DNA of 64,000 nt from Streptomyces sp. NBC_01275 (GTDB lineage Bacteria; Actinomycetota; Actinomycetes; Streptomycetales; Streptomycetaceae), in assembly GCF_026340655.1 (NCBI RefSeq), contig NZ_JAPEOZ010000001.1, positions 8,494,001 to 8,558,000 of the forward strand. The letters are read 5' to 3'. Below, piece by piece: positions 9,187-17,454 of the stretch. The notes under the pieces were generated by a model, which ran no database searches, was not told the origin of the DNA, and worked only from the letters and a program-made list of their open reading frames with translations. The translations under genes and the position numbers were made by a program. Each line of letters opens with the position of its first letter. Position 1 is the first letter of the stretch.

Positions 9187-9731
9187 CGTTTGAACCATCA
9201 ACAGGGAAGCGGCCGTTGTGATTCGGTCAGTCGTGAGCGGACGGCCAGGGTGGAGGAAATCGGATGAATTCCTTTCGGCCATGGATGCGTTCACTCCCTA
9301 CTCACACTGTAGAAACATGAACGACCGCAAGAAATGGGTTCCTTTGGACTGCTTGTCCGAATAGAGATGCGCATTCCCGGCGTCGGGGGTAGGGCAGGGA
9401 AAATCTGTGTATCGGCCGTGGAGTGACCGGGAAAGGCTGGGCGGACCGAGGGGGTGGTGGGGTCGCGTGGGGCCCCGAGGGTCTTGACGTGGGCGGGACC
9501 CGCTGCCGACACTGGGATGACTACGCAGTCAAGCCGGTCCTCGGGAGGTCGTCGACCGGCTCGACTGCGTAGTCGCGCTCCAGGATCGACGGGTGAGACG
9601 CCCGTTCCTCTGTGGTCGCGGGTGGTCGCCGGTGGTCGCCGGTGGCCGGTTCGCGTGGGTGGCGCCGGCGATGCCCAAGAGGGCATGAAGACCCTGACCG
9701 GTGCCTCACCTCGGGAGAGAAGGGTGTTCAC
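9187..9731. other. Intergenic region with a large hairpin
   Basis: No coding region is convincing here. The main structure is an inverted repeat: GACTACGCAGTC (9519-9530) pairs with GACTGCGTAGTC (9563-9574), and inside it AGCCGGTC (9532-9539) pairs with GACCGGCT (9554-9561). Together these make a stem of about 21 positions with one mismatch and a 14-base loop. There is no T-run, so it does not look like a simple intrinsic terminator. A short run of GTGGTCGCCG-like repeats follows at about 9612-9650. The hairpin lies upstream of the plus-strand CoA-transferase gene. Confidence 0.6.
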
Positions 9732-10811
9732 GTGGTGGAGAACACCGCTCTTGGCGAGGGGCGGTGGGAGGAGCAGGGGGAGGAGCGGTGGATCGGGACC
9801 GTGGCCCCGTACCTCGGCCCTCTCGCCGAGGTCGTGGGCGACTTCACCGCCCTCACCGGTGTGCCGGTCGATCTGCCCACCGCCCTGTTCCTCCGGGCGC
9901 GCCTGGCCGGCCTCGGGCCGCCCGGCCGCACCTCGGCGGGCGGTTCCTGCCGGCTCCTCGCCACGGCGGACGGCTGGGCCGCCGTGAACCTGGCCCGCCC
10001 CGACGACACCGCCGCACTGCCCGCGCTCCTGGCCCTCCTGGGGGCTCCGGGAGCGGACCTGCCCGGTGCGGCACGGAACGTCACGTCCGCCGAACTCGCC
10101 TGCTCCGCCCAGCTGTTGGGCATCCCGGCGGCGGCCCACGCCTCGGCCGGCGACGACCGGCCCCCCGTACGCGCCGCACGTCACGGAGAGCGCCGGCCGC
10201 GCGCTCTCGCCGGTCTCCGCATCCTCGACCTCTCCGCGCTGTGGGCCGGCCCGCTCTGCGCCCGACTCCTGGGGCTGGCCGGGGCCGAGGTCACGAAGGT
10301 GGAGAGCGACGCCAGACCCGACGGGGCCCGCTCCGGGCCCCCTGACTTCTATCGCTGGCTGCACGACGGCCACGAGAGCCGGGTGCTCGACTTCGCCACG
10401 GGGGCCGTCGCCGCACTGGCCGCCGAGGCGGACGTCGTCGTCGAGGCCTCCCGGCCGAGGGCGCTGCGCCGGCTCGGCGTCCACGCCGAACGCTTCCTGG
10501 CGGCCCGCCCTGGCCGCGTCTGGGTGAGCATCACCGGGTACGGGCGGGACGACGACCGCATCGCCTTCGGCGACGACGCGGCCGTGGCCGGCGGTCTGAC
10601 CGGCCGCGATCCGCACGGTGCCCCGGTCTTCCTCGGCGACGCCCTCGCCGACCCCGTCACCGGCCTGTACGCCGCCCACGCGACCGCCCGCTCCCTGGCG
10701 GCCGGAGGCGGCGAACTGCTGTGCGTGTCCATGTCGGCCTGCGCCGCGGCACTGGCCCGCTCCGGCGGGCCGGCGGCTGTGACCGGGGGCGGACGGGGGC
10801 CGCTGTGCTGA
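9732..10811 (+). CDS. Divergent type III (CaiB/BaiF-like) CoA-transferase
   Basis: The 359-residue protein carries the family hallmark LRILDLSALWAGPLCARLL followed by GAEVTKVES, at about residues 155-190. Before it lies an unusual N-terminal region of about 150 residues. The C-terminus is shorter than in typical 400-residue members. The GTG start has AGAAGG eight bases upstream; longer in-frame extensions have low-complexity composition. It is likely to move CoA between acids, but both termini differ from the family pattern, so activity is uncertain. It is followed by an amidohydrolase on the same strand, beside the minus-strand acyl-CoA operon. Confidence 0.7.
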   Translation: MVENTALGEGRWEEQGEERWIGTVAPYLGPLAEVVGDFTALTGVPVDLPTALFLRARLAGLGPPGRTSAGGSCRLLATADGWAAVNLARPDDTAALPALLALLGAPGADLPGAARNVTSAELACSAQLLGIPAAAHASAGDDRPPVRAARHGERRPRALAGLRILDLSALWAGPLCARLLGLAGAEVTKVESDARPDGARSGPPDFYRWLHDGHESRVLDFATGAVAALAAEADVVVEASRPRALRRLGVHAERFLAARPGRVWVSITGYGRDDDRIAFGDDAAVAGGLTGRDPHGAPVFLGDALADPVTGLYAAHATARSLAAGGGELLCVSMSACAAALARSGGPAAVTGGGRGPLC

Positions 10812-10966
10812 CGCCGGGGTGGAGGCGGCGGGGTGGGGTCGCTTCTGTGCCCGTGCCTGGGTGTGGGGTGAGGGTGGGGGTGTGGTCGACGTGCGTGTTC
10901 GTGCGGGCTGGTGCGGTGGGCCGGCTGTGGTGACCGGGAGCGACGGGGAGGCGTTGTGCTGATCCG
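10768..10966. repeat. Imperfect ~50-bp direct duplication flanking the intergenic gap
   Basis: A segment at about 10768-10816, at the end of the CoA-transferase gene, resembles about 10918-10966, at the start of the amidohydrolase gene. Shared blocks include GGGCCGG, TGACCGGG and TGTGCTGA. The resemblance suggests a local duplication; it was judged by eye only. Confidence 0.4.
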
Positions 10967-12218
10967 GGACGTCGGGGTGGTGGGGTGGGGCCGTGTCGAC
11001 GTGCGGGTCGAGGGTGGGCGGGTCGTCGAGGTCGGGCGGCGGTTGGCCGGGTCGGTCGACGTGGACGGGCGGGGCGGCGCGCTGCTTCCGGGGCTGCACG
11101 ACCACCACGTCCACCTGACCGCCCTCGCCGCCGAGGCGGCCTCCGTACGGGTCGGCCCCGCCGAGTTGCGCGGCCGGGAGGAGCTGGCGGCGGCGCTGCG
11201 CGGCGGAGCGCCGGGGGAGTGGGTGCGGGCCGTCGGCTACCACGAGAGCGTCGCCGGAGAGCTCGACCGCCGGGTGCTGGACGAGATCGCCCCCGACCGG
11301 CCGGTGCGCGTCCAGCACCGCAGCGGCGCGATGTGGTTCCTCAACAGCGCCGCCCTGCACGCGACCGGGCTGGATCAGGAGAAGGGCGACGGCGACGGGC
11401 GGCTGTGGCGGGCGGACGCGCGCCTGCGCCGACTCGTCCCGCCGGTCCGCCTCGACGTCGAGGCGGTCGGCCGACGGGCGGCCCGGCTCGGCGTCACCGG
11501 GTTCACCAACGCCGACCCGCACCCCGCCGACGACCTCGCCCGGACCCTGTCGGCGCTGCCGCAGCGGCTGCTGGTGATGGGCGTCGACCCGCCCGTGAAG
11601 CTGATGCTCGACGACCCGACCCTCCCCGCCCCGGCCGAACTCGCCGCCGCCGTCGCCCGGTTGCGCCCCCGCCCGGTCGCCGTCCACTGCGTGACGCGGG
11701 TACAGCTGCTGGTGACCCTGCTCGCCCTGGACGAGGCCGGCCCGGTCGAGGGCGACCGGATCGAGCACGCGGCCGTCGTCCCCGCCGAGACGGTCGACTG
11801 GATCCGACGGCTCGGCGTCACCGTGGTGACCCAGCCGCACTTCCCCGTGGAACGCGCCCAGGCCTACGCCGTCGACGTCCACCCCGACGACCGCCCCCAC
11901 CTCTACCGCTGCCGCACCCTGGCCGAGGCCGGCGTCCCGGTCGCCGCCGGCACCGACGCGCCGTACGGCACGCACGACCCGTGGGCGGTGATGCGGGCGG
12001 CCGTCGACCGGGCCGACGGGGAGGGCGTCACACCGCAGGCGGCCCTGAACCTGTTCCTCGGCTCACCCGAACACCCCGCCTCCACGCGCCGGTTGACGGC
12101 GGGCTCCGTCGCCGACCTGTGCCTGCTCCACGTACCCCTGCACGAGGCGCTCGACGTGCTCTCGGCGGACGTCGTGCGGGGCGCGTATGTCGGGGGCCGG
12201 CGGATTCACCCGCTGTAA
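10956..12218 (+). CDS. Amidohydrolase family protein (metal-dependent hydrolase)
   Basis: The 420-residue protein has the amidohydrolase HxH metal site GLHDHHVHL near residue 50 and a late aspartate motif, AGTDAPYGTHDPW, near residue 330. It resembles the YtcJ/amidohydrolase-3 branch. The GTG start has GGGGAGG four bases upstream. It is 144 bases after the CoA-transferase and ends 29 bases from the convergent SDR gene. Its substrate is unknown; amide or ring hydrolysis upstream of CoA activation would fit the neighbours. Confidence 0.8.
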   Translation: MLIRDVGVVGWGRVDVRVEGGRVVEVGRRLAGSVDVDGRGGALLPGLHDHHVHLTALAAEAASVRVGPAELRGREELAAALRGGAPGEWVRAVGYHESVAGELDRRVLDEIAPDRPVRVQHRSGAMWFLNSAALHATGLDQEKGDGDGRLWRADARLRRLVPPVRLDVEAVGRRAARLGVTGFTNADPHPADDLARTLSALPQRLLVMGVDPPVKLMLDDPTLPAPAELAAAVARLRPRPVAVHCVTRVQLLVTLLALDEAGPVEGDRIEHAAVVPAETVDWIRRLGVTVVTQPHFPVERAQAYAVDVHPDDRPHLYRCRTLAEAGVPVAAGTDAPYGTHDPWAVMRAAVDRADGEGVTPQAALNLFLGSPEHPASTRRLTAGSVADLCLLHVPLHEALDVLSADVVRGAYVGGRRIHPL

Positions 12219-12247
12219 CCGCCCTGGCCCGGCCCCCCCCGTCGACT

Positions 12248-13054
12248 TCACACGCTGTAGCCCCCGTCGACGCCCAGCGCCTGCCCGGTGATGAACCCGG
12301 CCCGGTCGGAGGCGAGGAAGGTCACGGCTTCCGCGATGTCCGCCGCCGTGCCGAACCTGCGCAGCGGGATGTTACGCCGGGTGACGGCGAGCGCCTCGTC
12401 GTCCAGCTCGCCGGAGGCGATCAGCCGGGCCGCGATGCCGTCGGAGAGCATGCCGGGAGCGACGCAGTTGACGCGGACCCCGTACCGTCCCTCCTCGGCG
12501 GCCAGGGCGCGGGCGACCGCCTCGACGGCGCCCTTCGCGCCTGAGGACAGCCCGTCGCGCACCGGGAAGCGGCGGGTGGCCACGGTGGTGACGGCGACGA
12601 CGCTGCCCCGGCTCTCGCGCAGCACCGGCAGGGCGGGATGGACGAGATTGAAGAACGCCACGGCGTCGGCCTCGAGTTGGGCGCGGTACTCGCCCGGCGA
12701 CACCCGGCTGAGGTGGCGCATCGGCACATGCGGCCCGGCCGCGTACACCAGTGTGTGGATCCCGCCGTACGCCTGCGCGGTCTCGGCCACCGCCCGGGCC
12801 GTCGCCCGCTCGTCGGTCAGGTCCACGGGGAGCGGCACCAGCGCCTTCGCCCGGTTCGCCCCCTCCGCCCCCTCCGCCTCGGCGGCGAGGGCCTCGGCCG
12901 CCTCCCGGGCGGACCGGTAGGTGAACGCCACCGCGCTCCCGCGGGCCGCCAGGGCCCGCACGACCGCCGCGCCGATGCCGCCGGTGCCGCCCGCGACGAA
13001 CGCGACGCCCGGCCGGTGGGAGAAGTCCTCGACGGCCCCCTTCTCTTCGTCCAT
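12248..13054 (-). CDS. SDR-family protein lacking the catalytic tyrosine
   Basis: The 268-residue Rossmann protein keeps the NAD(P) motif GGTGGIGAA (about 22-30), YAAG in place of NNAG, and the C-terminal GQALGVDGG. The usual S-x12-Y-x3-K site reads Thr157-Ser170-Lys174, so both catalytic hydroxyl residues are substituted. It is the last gene of the minus-strand acyl-CoA operon, three bases after the dehydrogenase gene. It may be a non-reductive SDR such as a hydratase-like, scaffold or cofactor-binding protein. An oxidoreductase role should not be assumed. Confidence 0.85.
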   Translation of the reverse strand: MDEEKGAVEDFSHRPGVAFVAGGTGGIGAAVVRALAARGSAVAFTYRSAREAAEALAAEAEGAEGANRAKALVPLPVDLTDERATARAVAETAQAYGGIHTLVYAAGPHVPMRHLSRVSPGEYRAQLEADAVAFFNLVHPALPVLRESRGSVVAVTTVATRRFPVRDGLSSGAKGAVEAVARALAAEEGRYGVRVNCVAPGMLSDGIAARLIASGELDDEALAVTRRNIPLRRFGTAADIAEAVTFLASDRAGFITGQALGVDGGYSV

Positions 13055-13057
13055 GTC

Positions 13058-14206
13058 TCACAGCCCCAGGGACTTGGCGATGATGACCTTCATGACCTCG
13101 CTGGTCCCGGCGTAGATGCGGGTGATGCGTGCGTCCGCGTACAGCCGGGCGATCGGATACTCCAGCATGTAGCCGTATCCGCCGAAGAGTTGAAGACATC
13201 GGTCGACGGCGCGGGCCTGCATCTCGGTGCAGAACAGCTTGACCTTCGCCGCGTCGGCGCCCGAGAGCCGGCCCTCGACGAGTTCGGCGACCGCGCGGTC
13301 GAGCATGGTCTGCGCGGCCTCGATCTCCGCGGCCACGGCGGCGAGTTCGAACTTCGTGTTCTGGAAGGAGGCGACGGTCCGCCCGAACGCCTTGCGCTCC
13401 TTGACGTACGCGAGCGTCGTGTCGAGGGCCGCCCGCGCCTGCGCCACCGACCCGACGGCGACCGTCATGCGCTCCTGCGGCAGGTTGTGGCCCAGATAGC
13501 CGAAGGCCGCGCCCTCCTCGCCCAGCCGGTCGGCGACCGGCGCCCGTACGTCGTCGAAGGCCAGCTCGACCGTGTCCTGCACCTTGATGCCCATCTTGTC
13601 CAGGACCCGCCCGCGCGTGAACCCGGGCGTGCCGTCCTGCACCACCAGCAGGGTGAGGCCCGCCCGGCGGTCGTCGGGGTCGGACGCGGTGCGCGCCACC
13701 ACGATCACCAGGTCGGCGAGCAGCCCGCCGGTGATGAACGTCTTCGTCCCGTTGAGGACGTAGGAGTCCCCGTCGCGTACGGCGGTCGTACGGATCCCGG
13801 CGAGATCGGAGCCGGTGCCGGGCTCGGTCATCGCGATGGCGGTGAGCAGCTTGCCGGAGGCGAGCCCGGGGAACCAGCGGCGGCGCTGGTCCTCGTTCGC
13901 GTAGGCGAGGAAGTAGGGCAGGACGACGTCGAGTTGGGTGCGCACCGTGCCGAGGGTGACCAGGGCGCGGGCCGCCTCCTCCTGGAGGACGACGTTGAAG
14001 CGGTAGTCGGGCCGGCCGCCGCCGCCGTGCTCCTCCGGAACCGCCATGCCCAACAGACCGAGGGAACCGAGGAGTTCGAAGAAGGCGCGGGGGACGCGAC
14101 CGGCCTTCTCCCAGTCGGCGTAGTGCGGGACGACCTCGTCGGTCACGACGTCCCGCACGAGCTCCCGGAACGCCTCGTGGTCGTCGGTGAAGAGCGTGCG
14201 CTGCAC
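13058..14206 (-). CDS. Acyl-CoA dehydrogenase
   Basis: This 382-residue FAD enzyme shows MTEPGTGSDLAG near residues 130-145, the N-terminal helical domain and the C-terminal ARITRIYAGTSEVMK segment that closes the active site. It would introduce the alpha-beta double bond in an acyl-CoA. The GTG start has GGAG with suitable spacing. It sits 11 bases after the thiolase gene. The complete three-domain architecture suggests a homotetramer rather than half of a pair. Confidence 0.9.
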   Translation of the reverse strand: MQRTLFTDDHEAFRELVRDVVTDEVVPHYADWEKAGRVPRAFFELLGSLGLLGMAVPEEHGGGGRPDYRFNVVLQEEAARALVTLGTVRTQLDVVLPYFLAYANEDQRRRWFPGLASGKLLTAIAMTEPGTGSDLAGIRTTAVRDGDSYVLNGTKTFITGGLLADLVIVVARTASDPDDRRAGLTLLVVQDGTPGFTRGRVLDKMGIKVQDTVELAFDDVRAPVADRLGEEGAAFGYLGHNLPQERMTVAVGSVAQARAALDTTLAYVKERKAFGRTVASFQNTKFELAAVAAEIEAAQTMLDRAVAELVEGRLSGADAAKVKLFCTEMQARAVDRCLQLFGGYGYMLEYPIARLYADARITRIYAGTSEVMKVIIAKSLGL

Positions 14207-14217
14207 AACAGCTCCTG

Positions 14218-15351
14218 TCAGGAGGCGAGTTCGACGAGAGTGGCGTTCGCGGTGCCGCCGCCCTCGCACATGGTCTGCAGGCCGTAGCGGATGCCGTGCG
14301 CGCGCATGTGATGGATCATGCGAGTCATCAGCACGGCCCCCGAAGCGCCCAGCGGATGGCCGAGTGCGATCGCTCCGCCGAGCGGGTTGAGGCGGTCGGG
14401 GTCGGCGCCGGTCTCCGCCAGCCAGGCCAACGGCACCGGTGCGAAAGCCTCGTTCACCTCGAACACCCCGACCTCGGACAGCTCCACGCCCGCTGTGCGC
14501 AGCACCTTCTCGGTCGCGGGGATCGGGCCCGTGAGCATCAGCACCGGGTCGGAGCCGGCCACCGCGCCCGCCCGGTAGCGCACCAGCGGGGTCAGTCCCG
14601 ACTTCCGTGCCTTCTCGGGGGTGGTGATCAGCAGGGCTGCTGCTCCGTCGGAGATCTGCGAGGCGTTGCCCGCGTGGATCACCCCGTCGTCCGCGAACGA
14701 CGGCTTGAGCCGGGCGAGGGTCTCGACGCTGCTGCCCCGCCGTACCCCTTCGTCGGCCGGGACGCCGGCCACCGGCACGATCTCCTCCTCGAACGCGCCC
14801 GCGTCCTGCGCGGCCGCCGCCCGCTCGTGCGAGAGTGCCGCGAACGCGTCCAGTCGCCCGCGCGTGAACCCCCACTTCTGGGCGATCAGTTCGGCGGAGA
14901 TTCCCTGGTTGAAGGAGAAGTCCCCATAGCGGGCGAGGACTTGGGGTCCGTACGGGGTGCCGCCCGCCTTGGCCGAGCCCAGCGGCACCCGGCTCATCAC
15001 CTCCACCCCGCCCGCCACGACCACGTCGTGCTGGCCGGACAGGACCGACTGCACGGCGAACTCCAGCGCCTGCTGGCTCGATCCGCAGGCCCGGTTGACC
15101 GTCGTCCCCGGAACGCTCTCGGGCCAGCCCGCCGCGAGGACCGCGTACCGGCCGACGTTGCCCGCCTGGTCGCCGACCTGGGAGACGCACCCCCAGATCA
15201 CGTCGTCGACGGTCTCGGGGTCCAGCCCGGTCCGCGTTGCCAGCGCCGTGAGCACGGCGGCGGACAGGTCGGCCGCGTGCACGTCCGCCAGCCCTCCGCC
15301 GCGCCGGCCGACGGGCGTGCGCACCGCCGCCACGATCACCGCTTCCCGCAT
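14218..15351 (-). CDS. Acetyl-CoA C-acyltransferase (thiolase)
   Basis: The 377-residue protein has the thiolase nucleophile in NRACGSSQQAL near residue 88, the GHPLGASGA histidine motif and the second cysteine in MCEGGGTANATLVE. All three catalytic landmarks are intact. ATG 15351 has GGAGG seven bases upstream; a GTG one codon earlier is possible. It should cleave beta-ketoacyl-CoA in the degradative direction, given its dehydrogenase and hydratase neighbours. Confidence 0.92.
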   Translation of the reverse strand: MREAVIVAAVRTPVGRRGGGLADVHAADLSAAVLTALATRTGLDPETVDDVIWGCVSQVGDQAGNVGRYAVLAAGWPESVPGTTVNRACGSSQQALEFAVQSVLSGQHDVVVAGGVEVMSRVPLGSAKAGGTPYGPQVLARYGDFSFNQGISAELIAQKWGFTRGRLDAFAALSHERAAAAQDAGAFEEEIVPVAGVPADEGVRRGSSVETLARLKPSFADDGVIHAGNASQISDGAAALLITTPEKARKSGLTPLVRYRAGAVAGSDPVLMLTGPIPATEKVLRTAGVELSEVGVFEVNEAFAPVPLAWLAETGADPDRLNPLGGAIALGHPLGASGAVLMTRMIHHMRAHGIRYGLQTMCEGGGTANATLVELAS

Positions 15352-15392
15352 CACGCGTCCTCCTTCGTCTCACGTGCCGTCCGGTATTCCGG

Positions 15393-15441
<49 letters not shown>

Positions 15442-15468
15442 CGCGTGACCGTCTGTTCGTTCGTCCGG

Positions 15469-16266
15469 TCACGTGTCGTCCGCTCGTCCGGGTACCGCCC
15501 AGCGGCCCGTGAAGTGCGGTGCGCGCTTCTGCGTGAACGCCTCGTACGCCTCCGGGGCGTCGGCGGAGGCGAAGTTCACCGCCTGGGCCCGCGCCTCGCC
15601 CGCGAGGGCGTCCCGCAGGGTGCGGTCGCCGCCCTCGTTCAGCAGCGCCTTGGTCTGGGCGAGCGCGACCGGCGGCCCGGCCGTCAGCCGCGCGGTGAGG
15701 TCGTCGACGAACGCGTCGACCTCGCCCGCGTCCACCACCCAGGTGACCAGGCCGAGCGCCCGGGCCTCCTCGGCGTCCACGGTCTCCGCCAACAGCGCAA
15801 GCCGTTTGGCCTGTTGGAGCCCGACGAGCTTCGGCAGCAGCCAGGAGCCGCCGAGGTCCGGGGACAGCCCGCGGCGCGCGAAGATCTGCGAGAACGACGC
15901 CTGAGGGGTCGCCACCACCAGATCGCAGCCGAGCGCCAGGTTCCAGCCCGCACCCACCGCCACCCCGGTCACCTTGGCGACCGTCGGCACCGGCAGCTCG
16001 TGCAGCAGCAGCGCCACATCCGTCAACGTCCGCATCCGGTACAGGGGATGGGCCGCGCTGACACCCCGGGAGAGGTCGGCTCCGGAGCAGAACGCCCCGC
16101 CCGCCCCGGTCAGCACCAGCGCCCGTACGCTCCGGTCGCCGCCCGCCTCGGACAGGGCCGCGCGCAGCGCCTCCCACAACTGCGGGTCCAGGGCGTTGCG
16201 CCGGTGCGGACGGTTCAGGGTCAGGGTGCGCACGCCGTCCGCGTCCCGGGTCAGCAGCACCGTCAT
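15469..16266 (-). CDS. Enoyl-CoA hydratase/isomerase family protein
   Basis: The 265-residue crotonase-fold protein has the oxyanion-hole segment GAGGAFCSGADLS near residues 55-70 and VTGVAVGAGWNLALGCDLVVA near 100. The ARRGLSPDLGGSW segment carries Asp rather than the classical Glu at one catalytic position. Its ATG overlaps the stop of the CoA-transferase gene (ATGA). Hydration or isomerisation of an enoyl-CoA is likely. Confidence 0.88.
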   Translation of the reverse strand: MTVLLTRDADGVRTLTLNRPHRRNALDPQLWEALRAALSEAGGDRSVRALVLTGAGGAFCSGADLSRGVSAAHPLYRMRTLTDVALLLHELPVPTVAKVTGVAVGAGWNLALGCDLVVATPQASFSQIFARRGLSPDLGGSWLLPKLVGLQQAKRLALLAETVDAEEARALGLVTWVVDAGEVDAFVDDLTARLTAGPPVALAQTKALLNEGGDRTLRDALAGEARAQAVNFASADAPEAYEAFTQKRAPHFTGRWAVPGRADDT

Positions 16267-17453
16267 CCCACCGCTCCCTGCTCCCGCAGCGCGGCGATCT
16301 CCGCTGCGTCCAGGCCGAGTTCGGCGAGCACGGCGTCCGTGTGCTGGCCCAGCGCGGGCACCGCGCCCATGGGCGGGTCGTAGCCGTCGATCACCGGCGG
16401 CGGCAGCAGCGCCGGGACCGGCCCGGCCGGTGTGTCGATCTCCCGCCAGCGGTCGCGGGCGGCGAGCTGCGGATGCGCGACGACCTCGCTCGGCGTGTTG
16501 TAGCGGGCGTTGCCGAGCCCGGCCGCGTCCGCGCGGTCCTGGACGTGGGCGAGGTCGTGCCCGGTGCACCAGGCGGTGATCGCGGCGTCCAGCACGGCCC
16601 GGTGCGCGACCCGTCCCGCGTTCGTGCGGAACCGTTCGTCGTCCGCGAGGTCGGGCCGTTCGAGCAGCTCGCGGGCGAGCCGGTCCCACTCCCGGTCGTT
16701 CGTCGTGCCGAGCACGACAGTCTGCCCGTCGGCCGTCGGATACGCCCCGTACGGCGACACCGCGGGCGAACTCATGCCCAGGGGCTGCTGGTCGACCCCC
16801 GAGTGCCGGGTGTAGGTCAGCGGGTAGCCCATCAGCTCGGCCATGGTGTCGAAGAGGCTGACCGCCACCGAGGAGGGCGGCCGCCCCCGTCCCTTGCCGT
16901 AGAGCAGTGCCGTCACGGAGAGGGCCGCGTACAGTCCGCTGCACACGTCGGCCACCGGCGGCCCTGCCTTGGCGGGGTGTCCCGGGTGGCCCGTCACCGC
17001 GCACGCCCCCGACTCGGCCTGGATCAGCAGGTCGTAGGCCCGTTTGTGGGAGAGGGGGCCGCCGGGGCCGTAGCCGTCGATCTCCACGGCGACCAGGTCG
17101 GGGCGGCTCATCGCCAAGTCGGGTGCGGAGAGGCCGAGTTTGGCCATCGCGCCGGGGGCGAGGTTGGATACGAGGACGTCGGCGCGGGCCAGGAGCCGGT
17201 GCAGGACGTTCAGGCCGGCCTGCGACTTGAGGTTCAGGGCGACGGACTCCTTGCCCCGGTTGGCCCACACGAAGTGTGCGGCGAGGCCGCCGACCACGTC
17301 GTCGTAGTGCCGGGCGAAGTCGCCGCCGGCCGGGTTCTCCACCTTGACGACCCGGGCCCCGAAGTCCCCCAGCGTGCGGGTGCACATGGGGGCCGACACC
17401 GCCTGCTCCAGCGCCACGACCGTGATCCCGGCCAGCGGTCCGTCGCCGCTCAT
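16263..17453 (-). CDS. Type III (CaiB/BaiF) CoA-transferase
   Basis: The 396-residue protein has the family start LAGITVVALEQAVSAPMCTR, then GARVVKVENP, ANRGKESVALNLKS and the central GHPGHPAKAGPPVADV region. Length and order match canonical members. The ATG at 17453 follows the acyl-CoA synthetase stop by one base. Having both a ligase and a transferase gives the island two ways to activate acids. Confidence 0.9.
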   Translation of the reverse strand: MSGDGPLAGITVVALEQAVSAPMCTRTLGDFGARVVKVENPAGGDFARHYDDVVGGLAAHFVWANRGKESVALNLKSQAGLNVLHRLLARADVLVSNLAPGAMAKLGLSAPDLAMSRPDLVAVEIDGYGPGGPLSHKRAYDLLIQAESGACAVTGHPGHPAKAGPPVADVCSGLYAALSVTALLYGKGRGRPPSSVAVSLFDTMAELMGYPLTYTRHSGVDQQPLGMSSPAVSPYGAYPTADGQTVVLGTTNDREWDRLARELLERPDLADDERFRTNAGRVAHRAVLDAAITAWCTGHDLAHVQDRADAAGLGNARYNTPSEVVAHPQLAARDRWREIDTPAGPVPALLPPPVIDGYDPPMGAVPALGQHTDAVLAELGLDAAEIAALREQGAVG

Positions 17454-17454
17454 G

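Noticed and set aside
9563..9574. Intrinsic terminator for the PKS or CoA-transferase genes
   Set aside because: The hairpin is upstream of both genes rather than downstream, and no T-run follows.
9291..11975. An 894-codon open frame on the minus strand
   Set aside because: It runs antisense to the CoA-transferase and amidohydrolase genes, shows no domain and begins in intergenic DNA.
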